Positions 26,050 through 34,531 of a DNA stretch of 64,000 nt are shown here, one piece after another. Position 1 is the first letter of the stretch. Every line of letters begins with the position of its first letter. The position numbers and the translations under genes are program-made. The notes below the pieces were generated by a model, which was not told the DNA's origin, ran no database searches, and saw only the letters and a list, made by a program, of their open reading frames with translations. The stretch spans positions 2,120,501 through 2,184,500 of the forward strand of contig NZ_CP117466.1 in assembly GCF_028621715.1 (NCBI RefSeq). The letters are read 5' to 3'. Source of the DNA: Paracoccus marcusii (GTDB taxonomy: Bacteria; Pseudomonadota; Alphaproteobacteria; Rhodobacterales; Rhodobacteraceae).

Positions 26050-27134
26050 TGCGCGCGCCCCTGCATGAAGTTGCCCAGGCAGTCCAGCACCCGCGTCACG
26101 GCCGCCTCGTCGCCCACGGTGATGCGCAGCGCGTCGGGCAGGCCGTATCCGCCCACGCACCGCACCAGGATGCCTTCGGCGCGCAGCGCCGCATCGGCCG
26201 CGGTCGCGGTCTGGGGGCTGTCAAAGCGGGCCAGCACGAAATTGGCAAAGCTTTCGTCGCAGCCGATGCCCATCTGGATCAGCGATTGCCGCATCCGGTC
26301 GCGCATCCGCGCGTTCAGCGCGATGCAGCGGTCGGTGAAGTCGCGGTCCAGGACGGCGGCACGTGCGGCCTCCATCTGGGCGTTGGACAGGTTGAAGGGC
26401 TGGCGGATGCGGTTCAGCACGTCGATCACCTCGCGCGCGGCATAGCCCCACCCGATGCGCAGCCCGCCGAGGCCGTAGGCCTTGGAGAAGGTCCGCGTCA
26501 TGATCACGTTCGGATGCCGGTCGACCAGCGACGCGCCGCCGTCGAACCCCTCCGCGAATTCCGTATAGGCCCCGTCATGCACGAACAGCACCTGCGGCGG
26601 CAGCCCGTCGACAAGACGCTGCAACTCGTCCGCGCCCAGCATGGTGCCGGTGGGATTGGCCGGGTTCGCGATGAAGACGACGCGTGTGCGCTCGGTCACC
26701 GCGGCCAGGATCGCGTCCACATCGACCCGGCGCGTGTCCTCCGGCACGGTCACCGGGATCGCGCCGACCATGCGCGCCAGGATGGGATACATCGAAAAGC
26801 CGTGCTCGGTCGTGATGACCTCGTCGCCCGGACCGGCAAAGGCCTGAACCACGAACTGCAGCACCTCGTCCGAGCCCACGCCGCAGATGATGCGGTCCGG
26901 ATCCAGCCCGTGCACCTGCCCGATGGCCGCGCGCAGCCCCGCGTGATCGGTCGCCGGATAGCGGTGCAGATCGCCCGCTGCGCGTCGGAACGCGTCCTGC
27001 GCCGCGGGGCTGGGACCAAGCGGGTTCTCGTTCGACGACAGCTTCAGCACGTCGTCGCGGCCCGCCAGCGTGCTTTCGCCGCTGACGTAAAGCGCGATAT
27101 CCATGATGCCGGGCTGCACGGGGGTCTGGGTCAT
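26046..27134 (-). CDS. hisC: Histidinol-phosphate / aromatic aminotransferase
   Basis: The 362-residue class I/II PLP aminotransferase has the lysine-binding motif TRTFSKAYGLGGLRIGW (Schiff-base Lys about residue 220), the phosphate-binding GVGSDEVLQFVVQAF and ANPANPTGTML. It converts imidazole-acetol phosphate to histidinol phosphate. Linkage to tyrA in a 4-bp overlap suggests a role in tyrosine or phenylalanine synthesis as well. The start at 27134 was chosen because the homologous region begins just after MTQTPVQPGIMDIA. Confidence 0.93.
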   Translation of the reverse strand: MTQTPVQPGIMDIALYVSGESTLAGRDDVLKLSSNENPLGPSPAAQDAFRRAAGDLHRYPATDHAGLRAAIGQVHGLDPDRIICGVGSDEVLQFVVQAFAGPGDEVITTEHGFSMYPILARMVGAIPVTVPEDTRRVDVDAILAAVTERTRVVFIANPANPTGTMLGADELQRLVDGLPPQVLFVHDGAYTEFAEGFDGGASLVDRHPNVIMTRTFSKAYGLGGLRIGWGYAAREVIDVLNRIRQPFNLSNAQMEAARAAVLDRDFTDRCIALNARMRDRMRQSLIQMGIGCDESFANFVLARFDSPQTATAADAALRAEGILVRCVGGYGLPDALRITVGDEAAVTRVLDCLGNFMQGRAQ

Positions 27135-27534
27135 GGGGGTCCATCCTTGTGTCCGGCCCCGTTTAGTGCCGTGCCGATGCCAAGGAAAGCCCCCAAACCG
27201 TCGCGTGCCGCATGCTTGGGCAAGGACGAAATCCGCTGCGTTTATCGGCGGGACGTCGACATGGCGCAGCACGATGCCATCGCCGCCACAGCGGATGACC
27301 GTCTCCCGATCAATGATGCGCAGATCCGCAATCCAACTTGACCCGATGGCCGCTGGGATGCGCGATCCAAGCCCCGTTTCCGCCCAAGCGGCCAGAACCG
27401 GGATTGGTCGGGGCGGTCAGCCTAAAGGGTCCGTGCTGGATGCGGGCCATCACGGCAGTCCGAAGGGGACGAATGCCGCCCCGCCAGCCGATCCTGATCG
27501 AAGGGCGATTGGGAAAATGGGCGCGGTGCCATGC
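27135..27534. other. 400-bp spacer between hisC and rpsD, no supported gene
   Basis: It holds the hisC promoter side. A 53-codon plus-strand frame is open near 27176-27343, but I see no ribosome-binding site or family resemblance. The hairpin at its end belongs to rpsD. Confidence 0.5.
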
Positions 27535-27560
27535 AAAAGGCCGCATCCGAAGATGCGGCC
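27535..27560 (-). terminator. rpsD terminator with TTCG tetraloop
   Basis: On the minus strand GGCCGCATC-TTCG-GATGCGGCC forms a perfect 9-bp stem closed by a stable TTCG-type loop and followed by TTTT, 25 bases after the rpsD stop. Confidence 0.9.
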
Positions 27561-27584
27561 CAAAGACGGTCGATCTGGCGAAGA

Positions 27585-28205
27585 TCAGTTCTTCGCGTAG
27601 AATTCGACGACCAGGTTCGGTTCCATCTGCACGGCATAGGGGATGTCGCCCAGGGCCGGGGTGCGCACGAAGGTCGCGGTCATCTTGTTGTGGTCGACTT
27701 CCAGATAGTCCGGGACGTCACGCTCGGTCAGGGCGACGGCTTCCAGCACGATGGCCAGCTGGCGCGAACGCTCGCGGATCGAGATGACATCGCCTTCCTT
27801 GACGCGGTAGGACGCGATGTTCACGCGCTGACCGTTGACCTGGATGTGGCCGTGGTTCACAAACTGGCGGGCGGCCCAGATGGTCGCCACGAACTTGGCG
27901 CGATAGACGACGGCGTCCAGGCGACGCTCCAGCAGGCCGACCAGGTTCTCGCCGGTGTCGCCGCGGATCCGCTCGGCTTCGGCATAGATGCGGCGGAACT
28001 GCTTTTCGGTCAGGTCGCCGTAGTAGCCCTTGAGCTTCTGCTTGGCGCGCAGCTGGGTGCCGAAGTCCGACAGCTTGTTCTTGCGGCGCTGGCCGTGCTG
28101 GCCGGGGCCGTATTCGCGACGGTTGACGGGCGACTTGGCGCGGCCCCAGATGTTCTCGCCCATGCGGCGATCGAGTTTGTACTTGGCAGACGTGCGTTTG
28201 GTCAC
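27585..28205 (-). CDS. rpsD: 30S ribosomal protein S4
   Basis: The 206-residue primary 16S rRNA-binding protein initiates small-subunit assembly. Landmarks are the N-terminal [59 protein letters not shown] and the S4 RNA-binding domain [20 protein letters not shown]. It is a single-gene unit with its own terminator, as usual in alphaproteobacteria where rpsD is outside the large ribosomal clusters. Confidence 0.98.
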   Translation of the reverse strand: MTKRTSAKYKLDRRMGENIWGRAKSPVNRREYGPGQHGQRRKNKLSDFGTQLRAKQKLKGYYGDLTEKQFRRIYAEAERIRGDTGENLVGLLERRLDAVVYRAKFVATIWAARQFVNHGHIQVNGQRVNIASYRVKEGDVISIRERSRQLAIVLEAVALTERDVPDYLEVDHNKMTATFVRTPALGDIPYAVQMEPNLVVEFYAKN

Positions 28206-28358
28206 GGCTGATCTCCTTCAACAGGTTGCGAAGGGCGTTGTCCTTTGGCCCAGGGGTCTTGCGATCCGGGGCCTGACAGGGTTCCCCTTGCGGGGTCCAC
28301 CAACACCAACGAAGCGTGCCGTATAGACGCGCAGGCCCCGGTGTCAACCGCAATCGCC

Positions 28359-29483
28359 CTAGTCCAGCGCCCCGTCCGGCTGAAAGAAATGCGCCAGCGG
28401 CAGCCCCGCGGCCCCCAGGATGCGCGCGCTGCGGCCAAGCGATCCCTCGATCACCTGCGGACGGTCGATGCCGGCGGTCGGCATCCCCTCCAGCGCCGCG
28501 CGGGTCGCCTGGGCCAGCCGCGCGCGCGTCGCGGGCGGCACCGCCCCGTCGATCACCACCAGCGGCAGATCGACCAGAGCCACCGCCGACAGCGCGACGA
28601 AGGCCAGTGCCCGGCCCGCCTGGTCGGCCCATTCCGACTCGATTCCGGCGGGAACGTCCCAGCCCGAATCGTCGGGCGGCAGGGACCGTCCGATCAGGGC
28701 CTCCAGCGCCGAGACCGAAGCCTTTTCCAGCAGCTGGCCGCCCTGTGCGCCCATGACCGGGATGGGCATCGACCCCAGGGCGCCCGCGTTGCGGGTCGGG
28801 CCGTGGCGCAGCGCGCCGTCCAGGACGATGCCGCCGCCCGCGAAATGGGCGATGTAGATATGGATGAAGTCCCGCGGCAGGTCGGTCTTGCCGAAGATCA
28901 GTTCTGCCCCGCAGGCGGTGGTGGCGTCGTTTTCCACGAAGATCGGGACGGGCAGGCTGCGCGACAGTTCGGCCTGCAGGTCGTGGTCCAGCCAGTCGGC
29001 CATCTCCTGGCCCCAGTCCCACAGCCGATAGGGGGTCGCGACACCCAGTCCCATCAGACGTGCACGCTGGCCGGGGTCCAGCGATGCGGTCATCGTGTCC
29101 AGCCCCTGACGTGCGAAGGCCAGCACGCGGTCGGGGGTGGGGTGGGCATAGACCTCCTGGCGGTGCATGCGCACGCGGCCCGCGAAATCGACCAGCGCCA
29201 GTTCGACCAGCCGGCGTCCGATCTTGAGCCCCAGGAACCACGCCCCGTCCGGGGCCAGCGCCAGCGGGGTCGAGGGTTGGCCGACCTTGCCCCGCACCAC
29301 CGCACCGGCGTCCAGATAGCCCGCCATCATCAGCTTGCGCGTCAGGTTAGTGATGGACTGTGCCGACAGCCCCGTCAGCTGCGCCAGCGCCGCGCGCGGC
29401 ATCGGCCCCCGCCGTCGGATCAGCGACAGGATCAGCCGTTCGTTCCGGCTGAGCGCGCCGGGGCCGTCACGATCTAGGGGCAT
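28359..29483 (-). CDS. ROK-family transcriptional regulator of the frc locus
   Basis: The 374-residue protein has an N-terminal MarR-like helix-turn-helix (about 8-65: LSRNERLILSLIRRRGPMPR, ALAQLTGLSAQSITNLTRKL). A ROK domain follows with FVENDATTACGAELIFG and a sugar-binding segment GIVLDGALRHGPTRNAGALG. The usual ROK zinc-cysteine motif is not evident. The start at 29483 has AGGAGG upstream. It is divergent from frcB, so it most likely represses the sugar transporter and responds to the transported sugar or its phosphate. Confidence 0.9.
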   Translation of the reverse strand: MPLDRDGPGALSRNERLILSLIRRRGPMPRAALAQLTGLSAQSITNLTRKLMMAGYLDAGAVVRGKVGQPSTPLALAPDGAWFLGLKIGRRLVELALVDFAGRVRMHRQEVYAHPTPDRVLAFARQGLDTMTASLDPGQRARLMGLGVATPYRLWDWGQEMADWLDHDLQAELSRSLPVPIFVENDATTACGAELIFGKTDLPRDFIHIYIAHFAGGGIVLDGALRHGPTRNAGALGSMPIPVMGAQGGQLLEKASVSALEALIGRSLPPDDSGWDVPAGIESEWADQAGRALAFVALSAVALVDLPLVVIDGAVPPATRARLAQATRAALEGMPTAGIDRPQVIEGSLGRSARILGAAGLPLAHFFQPDGALD

Positions 29484-29506
29484 GGGTTCCGTCCTCCTGA
29501 ATCGCA

Positions 29507-29533
29507 TTAATCAACATGATTGATTTATTGACA
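29507..29533 (+). promoter_or_regulatory. Probable frcB promoter with ROK operator
   Basis: TTAATCA-aca-TGATTGA (29507-29523) is a 7-bp inverted repeat with one mismatch, directly abutting a consensus -35 TTGACA (29528-29533). A loose -10 candidate (TTTGTA/TTGTAA) lies 18-19 bp further on. The position, between the divergent ROK gene and frcB, fits a repressor site. Confidence 0.6.
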
Positions 29534-29602
29534 AGCGCAATCTTCTGGTGCTTTGTAACATCAAGACGGCCGAGGAACCGTCGTGCTGGAGGAGTTAGTC
29601 AA

Positions 29603-30631
29603 GTGACCATCAAAACCGTTATCCGCGCATCCGTCGCGGTGTCCGCGCTTGCCCTGTCGGCAGGCTTTGCCCAAGCGCAAGAGGCCACAAAGGCCTGCCT
29701 GATCACCAAGACGGACATCAACCCGTTCTTCGTGAAGATGAAGGAAGGCGCCACCGCCAAGGCCGCGGAGCTGGGCATCGAGCTGATGACCTTTGCCGGC
29801 AAGATCGACGGCGACCACGAGACCCAGCAGCAGGCCGTCGAAAGCTGCATCGCGGCGGGCGTCAAGGGCATCCTGATCACCGCGTCCGACACCAAGGCCA
29901 TCACCGAATCGCTGGGCCAGGCCCGCGAGGCGGGGATCCTGGTCATCGCGCTGGACACGCCGCTGGACCCGATCGATGCGGCCGACGCGACCTTTGCCAC
30001 CGACAACCGCGAGGCGGGCCGCCTGATCGGCGCCTGGGCCGCGGGCCAGATGGGCGATGCTGCGGCGGATGCCAAGATCGCCATGCTGGACCTGTCGGCC
30101 AGCGCGCCGTCGGTGGACGTGCTGCGCGATCAGGGCTTCATGGCGGGCTTTGGCATCGACGTGAAGGACGAGAACGTCATCGGTGACGAGGACGACGCCC
30201 GCATCGTCGGCCACGAGGTCACCTCGGGCAACGAGGAAGGCGGCCAGCAGGCCATGGAGGCGCTGATGCAGCGCGATCCGGCGATCAACCTGGTCTACAC
30301 GATCAACGAACCGGCAGCGGCCGGTGCCTATGAGGCGCTGAAGTCCTTCGGCATGGAAGAGAACGCACTGATCGTGTCGATCGACGGCGGCTGCCCCGGT
30401 GTCCAGAACGTCGAGGCGGGCGTGATCGGCGCCACGGCCCAGCAGTATCCGCTGCTGATGGCGTCGATGGGCATCGAGGCCATCGCGACCTTTGCCGCCG
30501 ACGGCACCAAGCCAGAAACCAGCGAGGGGTTGGATTTCACCAACACCGGCGTGAACCTGGTCACGGACAAGCCGGTCGAGGGCGTGCCGTCGATCAGCGT
30601 GGCCGAAGGCCTGGAGCAGTGCTGGGGCTGA
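29603..30631 (+). CDS. frcB: Sugar ABC transporter substrate-binding protein (FrcB type)
   Basis: The 342-residue periplasmic protein has a Sec signal peptide (residues 1-24, ending AGFAQAQEA). A type 1 periplasmic-binding domain follows: [40 protein letters not shown] and [20 protein letters not shown]. It is closest by eye to the fructose-binding FrcB group; ribose or other sugars cannot be excluded. The start is GTG 29603, with GGAGGAG upstream. It is the first gene of frcBCA. Confidence 0.88.
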   Translation: MTIKTVIRASVAVSALALSAGFAQAQEATKACLITKTDINPFFVKMKEGATAKAAELGIELMTFAGKIDGDHETQQQAVESCIAAGVKGILITASDTKAITESLGQAREAGILVIALDTPLDPIDAADATFATDNREAGRLIGAWAAGQMGDAAADAKIAMLDLSASAPSVDVLRDQGFMAGFGIDVKDENVIGDEDDARIVGHEVTSGNEEGGQQAMEALMQRDPAINLVYTINEPAAAGAYEALKSFGMEENALIVSIDGGCPGVQNVEAGVIGATAQQYPLLMASMGIEAIATFAADGTKPETSEGLDFTNTGVNLVTDKPVEGVPSISVAEGLEQCWG

Positions 30632-30704
30632 TGCTCCCCGCCGCATGACGTCGCGACGGCGGGTTGGCCGCCGTCGCCTTCCGTGACACGCCACGAGGTC
30701 CCCG

Positions 30705-31760
30705 ATGTCCGACACCCCCGATCCCGTGGTCGAGCGCGTTGCCGGTGAGAAGGTCGCGCAGTTCGACCATCGTCACCGCAGCACGCTGGACCGGGTGCAG
30801 CATTTCCTGCACCAGTATCCCACCATGGTTCCGGTCATCGTGCTGGTCCTGTCGTTGATCGCCTTCGGGCTGATCTCTCCCAACTTCTTCTCGGCGTTCA
30901 ACCTGTCGCTGATCCTGCAGCAGGTGGCCGTCGTGGGCACGCTGGCGGCGGCGCAGTCGCTGGTCATCCTGACCGCGGGCATCGACCTGTCGGTTGGCGC
31001 GGTCATGGTGCTGATTTCTGTCGTGATGGGGCAGCTGGCGGTCAACTTCGGCATCCCGGTGCCGATCGCCATCCTGGTCGGCTTGGCCTGCGGGGCGGGA
31101 ACCGGCGCGCTGAACGGTTTCCTGGTCACGCGGCTGAAGCTGCCGCCCTTCATCACCACGCTTGGGACCTGGAACGTGTTCCTGGCGCTGAACTACTACC
31201 TGTCGGGTCGAGAGACGATCCGCAGCCAGACCTTGGACATGGACGCGCCGCTGCTGAAGTTCTTCGGCACCCGGTTCAACCTGGGCGGCGCCGTGCTGAC
31301 CTATGGCGTGGTGCTGATGCTGGTCGTCTTCGCGGTGCTGTTCTATGCGCTGTACTATACCGCCTGGGGGCGGCGGGTCTATGCGGTGGGCGATGACCCG
31401 GAATCGGCCGCGCTGGCCGGCATCCAGACCAAGCGCGTGCTGCTATCGGTCTATGTCGTGGCGGGCCTGATCTGTGGCCTGGCGGCATGGTCGTCCATCG
31501 GTCGCGTGGGGTCGATCAGCCCGACGTCGTTCTTCGAGGCGAACCTGGAATCGATCACGGCCGTGGTCATCGGGGGCATCTCGCTGTTCGGGGGTCGCGG
31601 GTCGATCGTGGGGCCGCTGATCGGGGCGCTGATCGTGGGCGTGTTCAACTCGGGCCTGCGGCTGGCGGGTGTGGACGTGCTGTGGCAGCTGTTTGCGACC
31701 GGCTGGCTGATCATCTTCGCCGTCGCCATCGACCAATGGATCAGAAAGGTGTCGTCATGA
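30705..31760 (+). CDS. frcC: Sugar ABC transporter permease (FrcC type)
   Basis: The 351-residue inner-membrane permease of the RbsC/FrcC class has about ten hydrophobic segments after a 40-residue hydrophilic N-terminus. Signature segments are LVILTAGIDLSVGAVMVLIS, FITTLGTWNVFLALNYYLSG and the EAA-like coupling loop YAVGDDPESAALAGIQTKRV. Its stop overlaps the frcA start by ATGA. It works with FrcB and FrcA to import a monosaccharide. Confidence 0.9.
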   Translation: MSDTPDPVVERVAGEKVAQFDHRHRSTLDRVQHFLHQYPTMVPVIVLVLSLIAFGLISPNFFSAFNLSLILQQVAVVGTLAAAQSLVILTAGIDLSVGAVMVLISVVMGQLAVNFGIPVPIAILVGLACGAGTGALNGFLVTRLKLPPFITTLGTWNVFLALNYYLSGRETIRSQTLDMDAPLLKFFGTRFNLGGAVLTYGVVLMLVVFAVLFYALYYTAWGRRVYAVGDDPESAALAGIQTKRVLLSVYVVAGLICGLAAWSSIGRVGSISPTSFFEANLESITAVVIGGISLFGGRGSIVGPLIGALIVGVFNSGLRLAGVDVLWQLFATGWLIIFAVAIDQWIRKVSS

Positions 31761-32530
31761 CCGAGCCGCTGCTTACCGCCCGCAACCTGGTCAAGCGCTA
31801 TGGCCGCGTGACTGCCATGGATCATGCCGACTTCGACCTGTATCCCGGCGAGATCCTGGCCGTGATCGGCGACAACGGCGCCGGCAAGTCCAGCCTGATC
31901 AAGGCCATCTCGGGCGCGGTCAAGCCCGACGAGGGCGAGATCCGGCTGAACGGCCAGGTGGTCAGCTTTGACAGCCCGCTGGATGCCCGCAAGATGGGGA
32001 TCGAGACAGTCTATCAGACGCTGGCCCTGTCGCCCGCGCTGTCGATCTCGGATAACATGTTCATGGGGCGCGAGATCCGCAAGAAGGGCATCATGGGCCA
32101 GTGGTTCGGGATGCTGGACAAGCAGGCGATGGACGATTTCGCCCGCGCCAAGCTGTCCGAACTGGGCCTGATGACGATCCAGAACATCGCCCAGCCCGTC
32201 GAGACCCTGTCCGGCGGTCAGCGCCAGGGCGTCGCCGTGGCGCGGGCGGCGGCCTTCGGCAGCCGGGTGATCATCCTGGACGAGCCGACCGCCGCCCTGG
32301 GCGTCAAGGAAAGCCGCCGGGTGCTGGACCTGATCCAGGACGTGCGGTCGCGGGGCATCCCGATCGTGCTGATCAGCCACAACATGCCGCACGTGTTCGA
32401 GGTGGCGGACCGCGTCCACATCCATCGCCTGGGCAAGCGGCTGTGCGTGATCGACCCCAAGCAACATTCGATGTCGGATGCCGTGGCCTACATGACCGGC
32501 GCGCGTGCACCCGAAGGGGTTGCCGCCTGA
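31757..32530 (+). CDS. frcA: Sugar ABC transporter ATPase (FrcA type)
   Basis: The 257-residue protein carries one ABC domain, as in FrcA and unlike the double-domain RbsA class. It has Walker A GDNGAGKSS (about residues 39-47), signature LSGGQRQG, Walker B VIILDEPTAALG and the switch histidine in LISHNMPH. It energises FrcC. No frcK kinase follows: the operon ends here at a dispersed hairpin repeat, so phosphorylation of the imported sugar must be encoded elsewhere. Confidence 0.92.
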   Translation: MTEPLLTARNLVKRYGRVTAMDHADFDLYPGEILAVIGDNGAGKSSLIKAISGAVKPDEGEIRLNGQVVSFDSPLDARKMGIETVYQTLALSPALSISDNMFMGREIRKKGIMGQWFGMLDKQAMDDFARAKLSELGLMTIQNIAQPVETLSGGQRQGVAVARAAAFGSRVIILDEPTAALGVKESRRVLDLIQDVRSRGIPIVLISHNMPHVFEVADRVHIHRLGKRLCVIDPKQHSMSDAVAYMTGARAPEGVAA

Positions 32531-32533
32531 GCC

Positions 32534-32576
32534 TTGCGTCCCGCGGCGGCCGGGGGGCCAGCCCCCCGGACCCCCC
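32534..32576. repeat. Dispersed intergenic hairpin repeat, copy 3
   Basis: TTGCGTCCCGCG (32534-32545), CCGGGGGGC (32550-32558), a two-base loop, GCCCCCCGG (32561-32569) and ACCCCCC form the same composite as copies 1 and 2. It lies between the convergent frcA and MFS genes, 50 bp beyond the MFS stop. Confidence 0.85.
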
Positions 32577-32625
32577 GTGGCCGGTTCCATGACGAACGGG
32601 CGGGACCGAATGGCCCCGCCCGTCT

Positions 32626-33846
32626 TCAGTCGTTCAGACGCCGCATCAGCACCCAGGCCAGGCCCGAGCAGATCAGCGTCGCCGTGATCGCCGGGGTCGC
32701 TGTGCCGTTGTAGAGCAGTCCAACCGGGGCCGCGATCAGCACCGCCGCCAGCGTCGAGATCGCCGCGACGATAGATGCGGCCATGCCCGCGATATGGCCC
32801 ATGCGCTGCAGCGCCAGCGCGTTCAGGTTGCCGAAGGTCACCCCGGCCATGAAGAACACGCTGACCGCCCAGAAGAAGAAGACCGGGAATTCCAATCCCT
32901 GCGGCAGCACGCCGGACAGGATCAGCGTCAGCGCCAGTCCCGACACGATGGTCTGCATCACATAGGCCCATTTCGCGATCCGCCGCATGCCAAAGCGCAT
33001 CACGAAGGTCGCGTTCAGCACCGTTCCCGACCCAGACAGCAGCGCCATGGCGGCAAACCAAAGGTGGAAGTTCTCTCCCTTGCCGTAGGTTTCGCCGAAA
33101 AGCTGCTGGGCCGAGGACAGCAGGCCGAACATCTGCCCAAAGCCGAGCGTCAGGATCAGCGTCGCCAGCATCACCTGGCGGTCGGACAGGACCTCGCGCG
33201 CGGCGGCATAGAGGGTGCCGATGCGCAGGGGACGGCGCGCGGCGGGGGGCAGCGTCTCTGCCTGGCGGATGTTCAGCCACAACGCGCCGATCAAAGCGAA
33301 GGCGATGAAGGCCAGGAACACCCCGTGCCAGTCCGAGATCGCGATGATCCCCGCACCAAGCGTCGGCGCCACGGCCGGGATCATGATGAAGATCATCATG
33401 ACGAAGCTGCTGATCCGGGCCATCTCGCGCCCTTCATAGAGGTCGCGGACCAGGGCCAGTCCCACGATGCGCGGACCGGCGGCGCCGAGGCCCTGCACGA
33501 AGCGGGCAACCAGCAGCAGTTCCAGCGAATCTGCATAGATCGCGGCGATGGTCGCGGCGATGTAGATGCCGAAGCCGATGGTGATCGTGCGCTTGCGGCC
33601 AAGCGCGTCGGACAGCGGGCCCGCGAACAGCGTGCCGAGCCCCATCCCGGCCACGAAGGTGGTCAGGATCAGCTGGGCGCGGTTCACGTTGTCGGGCGTC
33701 AGGTCCGCCGCGATGTCAGGCAATGCAGGCAGCATCGCGTCGATGGAAAACGCGATGGTGGCGAAAAGGAATGCCAGCATCGCGATGAATTCGGGCAGGG
33801 GCAGGCGTTGCTGCTGCGCAAGCCCGGGGTGGGAAACGTCTGTCAT
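32626..33846 (-). CDS. Bcr/CflA-type MFS multidrug exporter (second copy)
   Basis: The 406-residue protein has twelve hydrophobic segments. The loop motif AGPLSDALGRKRTITIGFGI lies about residue 77, and the N-terminal MLPALPDIAADLT matches the Bcr/CflA subfamily. It is a distant paralogue of the exporter at 8238. The substrate is unknown. A perfect inverted repeat CTTGCAG-agt-CTGCAAG lies 39-55 bp upstream of the start and is the likely operator. Confidence 0.9.
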   Translation of the reverse strand: MTDVSHPGLAQQQRLPLPEFIAMLAFLFATIAFSIDAMLPALPDIAADLTPDNVNRAQLILTTFVAGMGLGTLFAGPLSDALGRKRTITIGFGIYIAATIAAIYADSLELLLVARFVQGLGAAGPRIVGLALVRDLYEGREMARISSFVMMIFIMIPAVAPTLGAGIIAISDWHGVFLAFIAFALIGALWLNIRQAETLPPAARRPLRIGTLYAAAREVLSDRQVMLATLILTLGFGQMFGLLSSAQQLFGETYGKGENFHLWFAAMALLSGSGTVLNATFVMRFGMRRIAKWAYVMQTIVSGLALTLILSGVLPQGLEFPVFFFWAVSVFFMAGVTFGNLNALALQRMGHIAGMAASIVAAISTLAAVLIAAPVGLLYNGTATPAITATLICSGLAWVLMRRLND

Positions 33847-33884
33847 GGGGTCACCGGTTGGGTCAGACCCTCAGATAGGCCCAT

Positions 33885-33901
33885 CTTGCAGAGTCTGCAA
33901 G
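33885..33901. promoter_or_regulatory. Perfect inverted repeat upstream of the MFS exporter
   Basis: CTTGCAG (33885-33891) and CTGCAAG (33895-33901) with a 3-base spacer lie between the DsbA-like gene stop and the exporter start, suitably placed to overlap the exporter promoter. Confidence 0.55.
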
Positions 33902-33907
33902 TTGACC

Positions 33908-34531
33908 CTAACGGGATGCTGCCATGATCTCGTCGATGACGCTCTGCCACAGGTCCGCGGGCTGGGCGCCGCTGACCGCATGGGCATCCGCGACGATGAA
34001 GGTCGGGACCGACGAGATCCCGCGCTGTCGGGCGTGCGATTCGCGACGGGCGACCTCGTCGCGGTCGGCGTCGCTGGCCAGCAGGCGCGCGGTTAGGGCA
34101 GGGTCCATCCCGGCCGCCCCGGCGATCGCCGACAGGACGGACGCATCGCCGATGTCCTGGGCATCCTGCCAATGCGCCCGCAGCAGCCCGGCCATCACCC
34201 GGCCTTGTGCACCTTCCAGCCCGGCCCAGTGCATCAGGCGATGCGCATCGGTCGTGTCGGGTTCGCGTGGCGAGGGGTTCAGGGTCAGGCCGAGGGCCGC
34301 GGCGCGTTCCGCCAGCGCGCGCGCGGCGGCATCGACCTGATCGCCCAGCTTGGCCCGCAGATAGGCCACGCGGTCCATCCCTTCGGGCGGCATGGCGGGG
34401 TTCAGGCGGAACGGGTGCCAGGTGATCGCGAAGGGATGATCGGGGCGGCTTTCCAGGGCGCGGTCCAGTTCGACCTTGCCGATCAGGCACCAGGGGCAGA
34501 CGGGATCGGCGAAGATGTCCAGGCGGGTCAT
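33908..34531 (-). CDS. DsbA-family oxidoreductase, FrnE/HCCA-isomerase type
   Basis: The 207-residue protein has a thioredoxin fold with an inserted helical domain. FADPVCPWCLIGK at residues 5-17 holds the CPWC redox pair, and GISSVPTFIVADAHAVSGAQ contains the cis-proline. FrnE proteins are cytosolic disulfide oxidoreductases or isomerases; no signal peptide is present. The start at 34531 overlaps the stop of the upstream acyl-CoA synthetase gene by ATGA, so the two are co-expressed. Confidence 0.92.
   Translation of the reverse strand: MTRLDIFADPVCPWCLIGKVELDRALESRPDHPFAITWHPFRLNPAMPPEGMDRVAYLRAKLGDQVDAAARALAERAAALGLTLNPSPREPDTTDAHRLMHWAGLEGAQGRVMAGLLRAHWQDAQDIGDASVLSAIAGAAGMDPALTARLLASDADRDEVARRESHARQRGISSVPTFIVADAHAVSGAQPADLWQSVIDEIMAASR

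Noticed and set aside
27176..27343. 53-codon plus-strand frame in the hisC-rpsD spacer
   Set aside because: No ribosome-binding site, no recognised similarity and no neighbour context.
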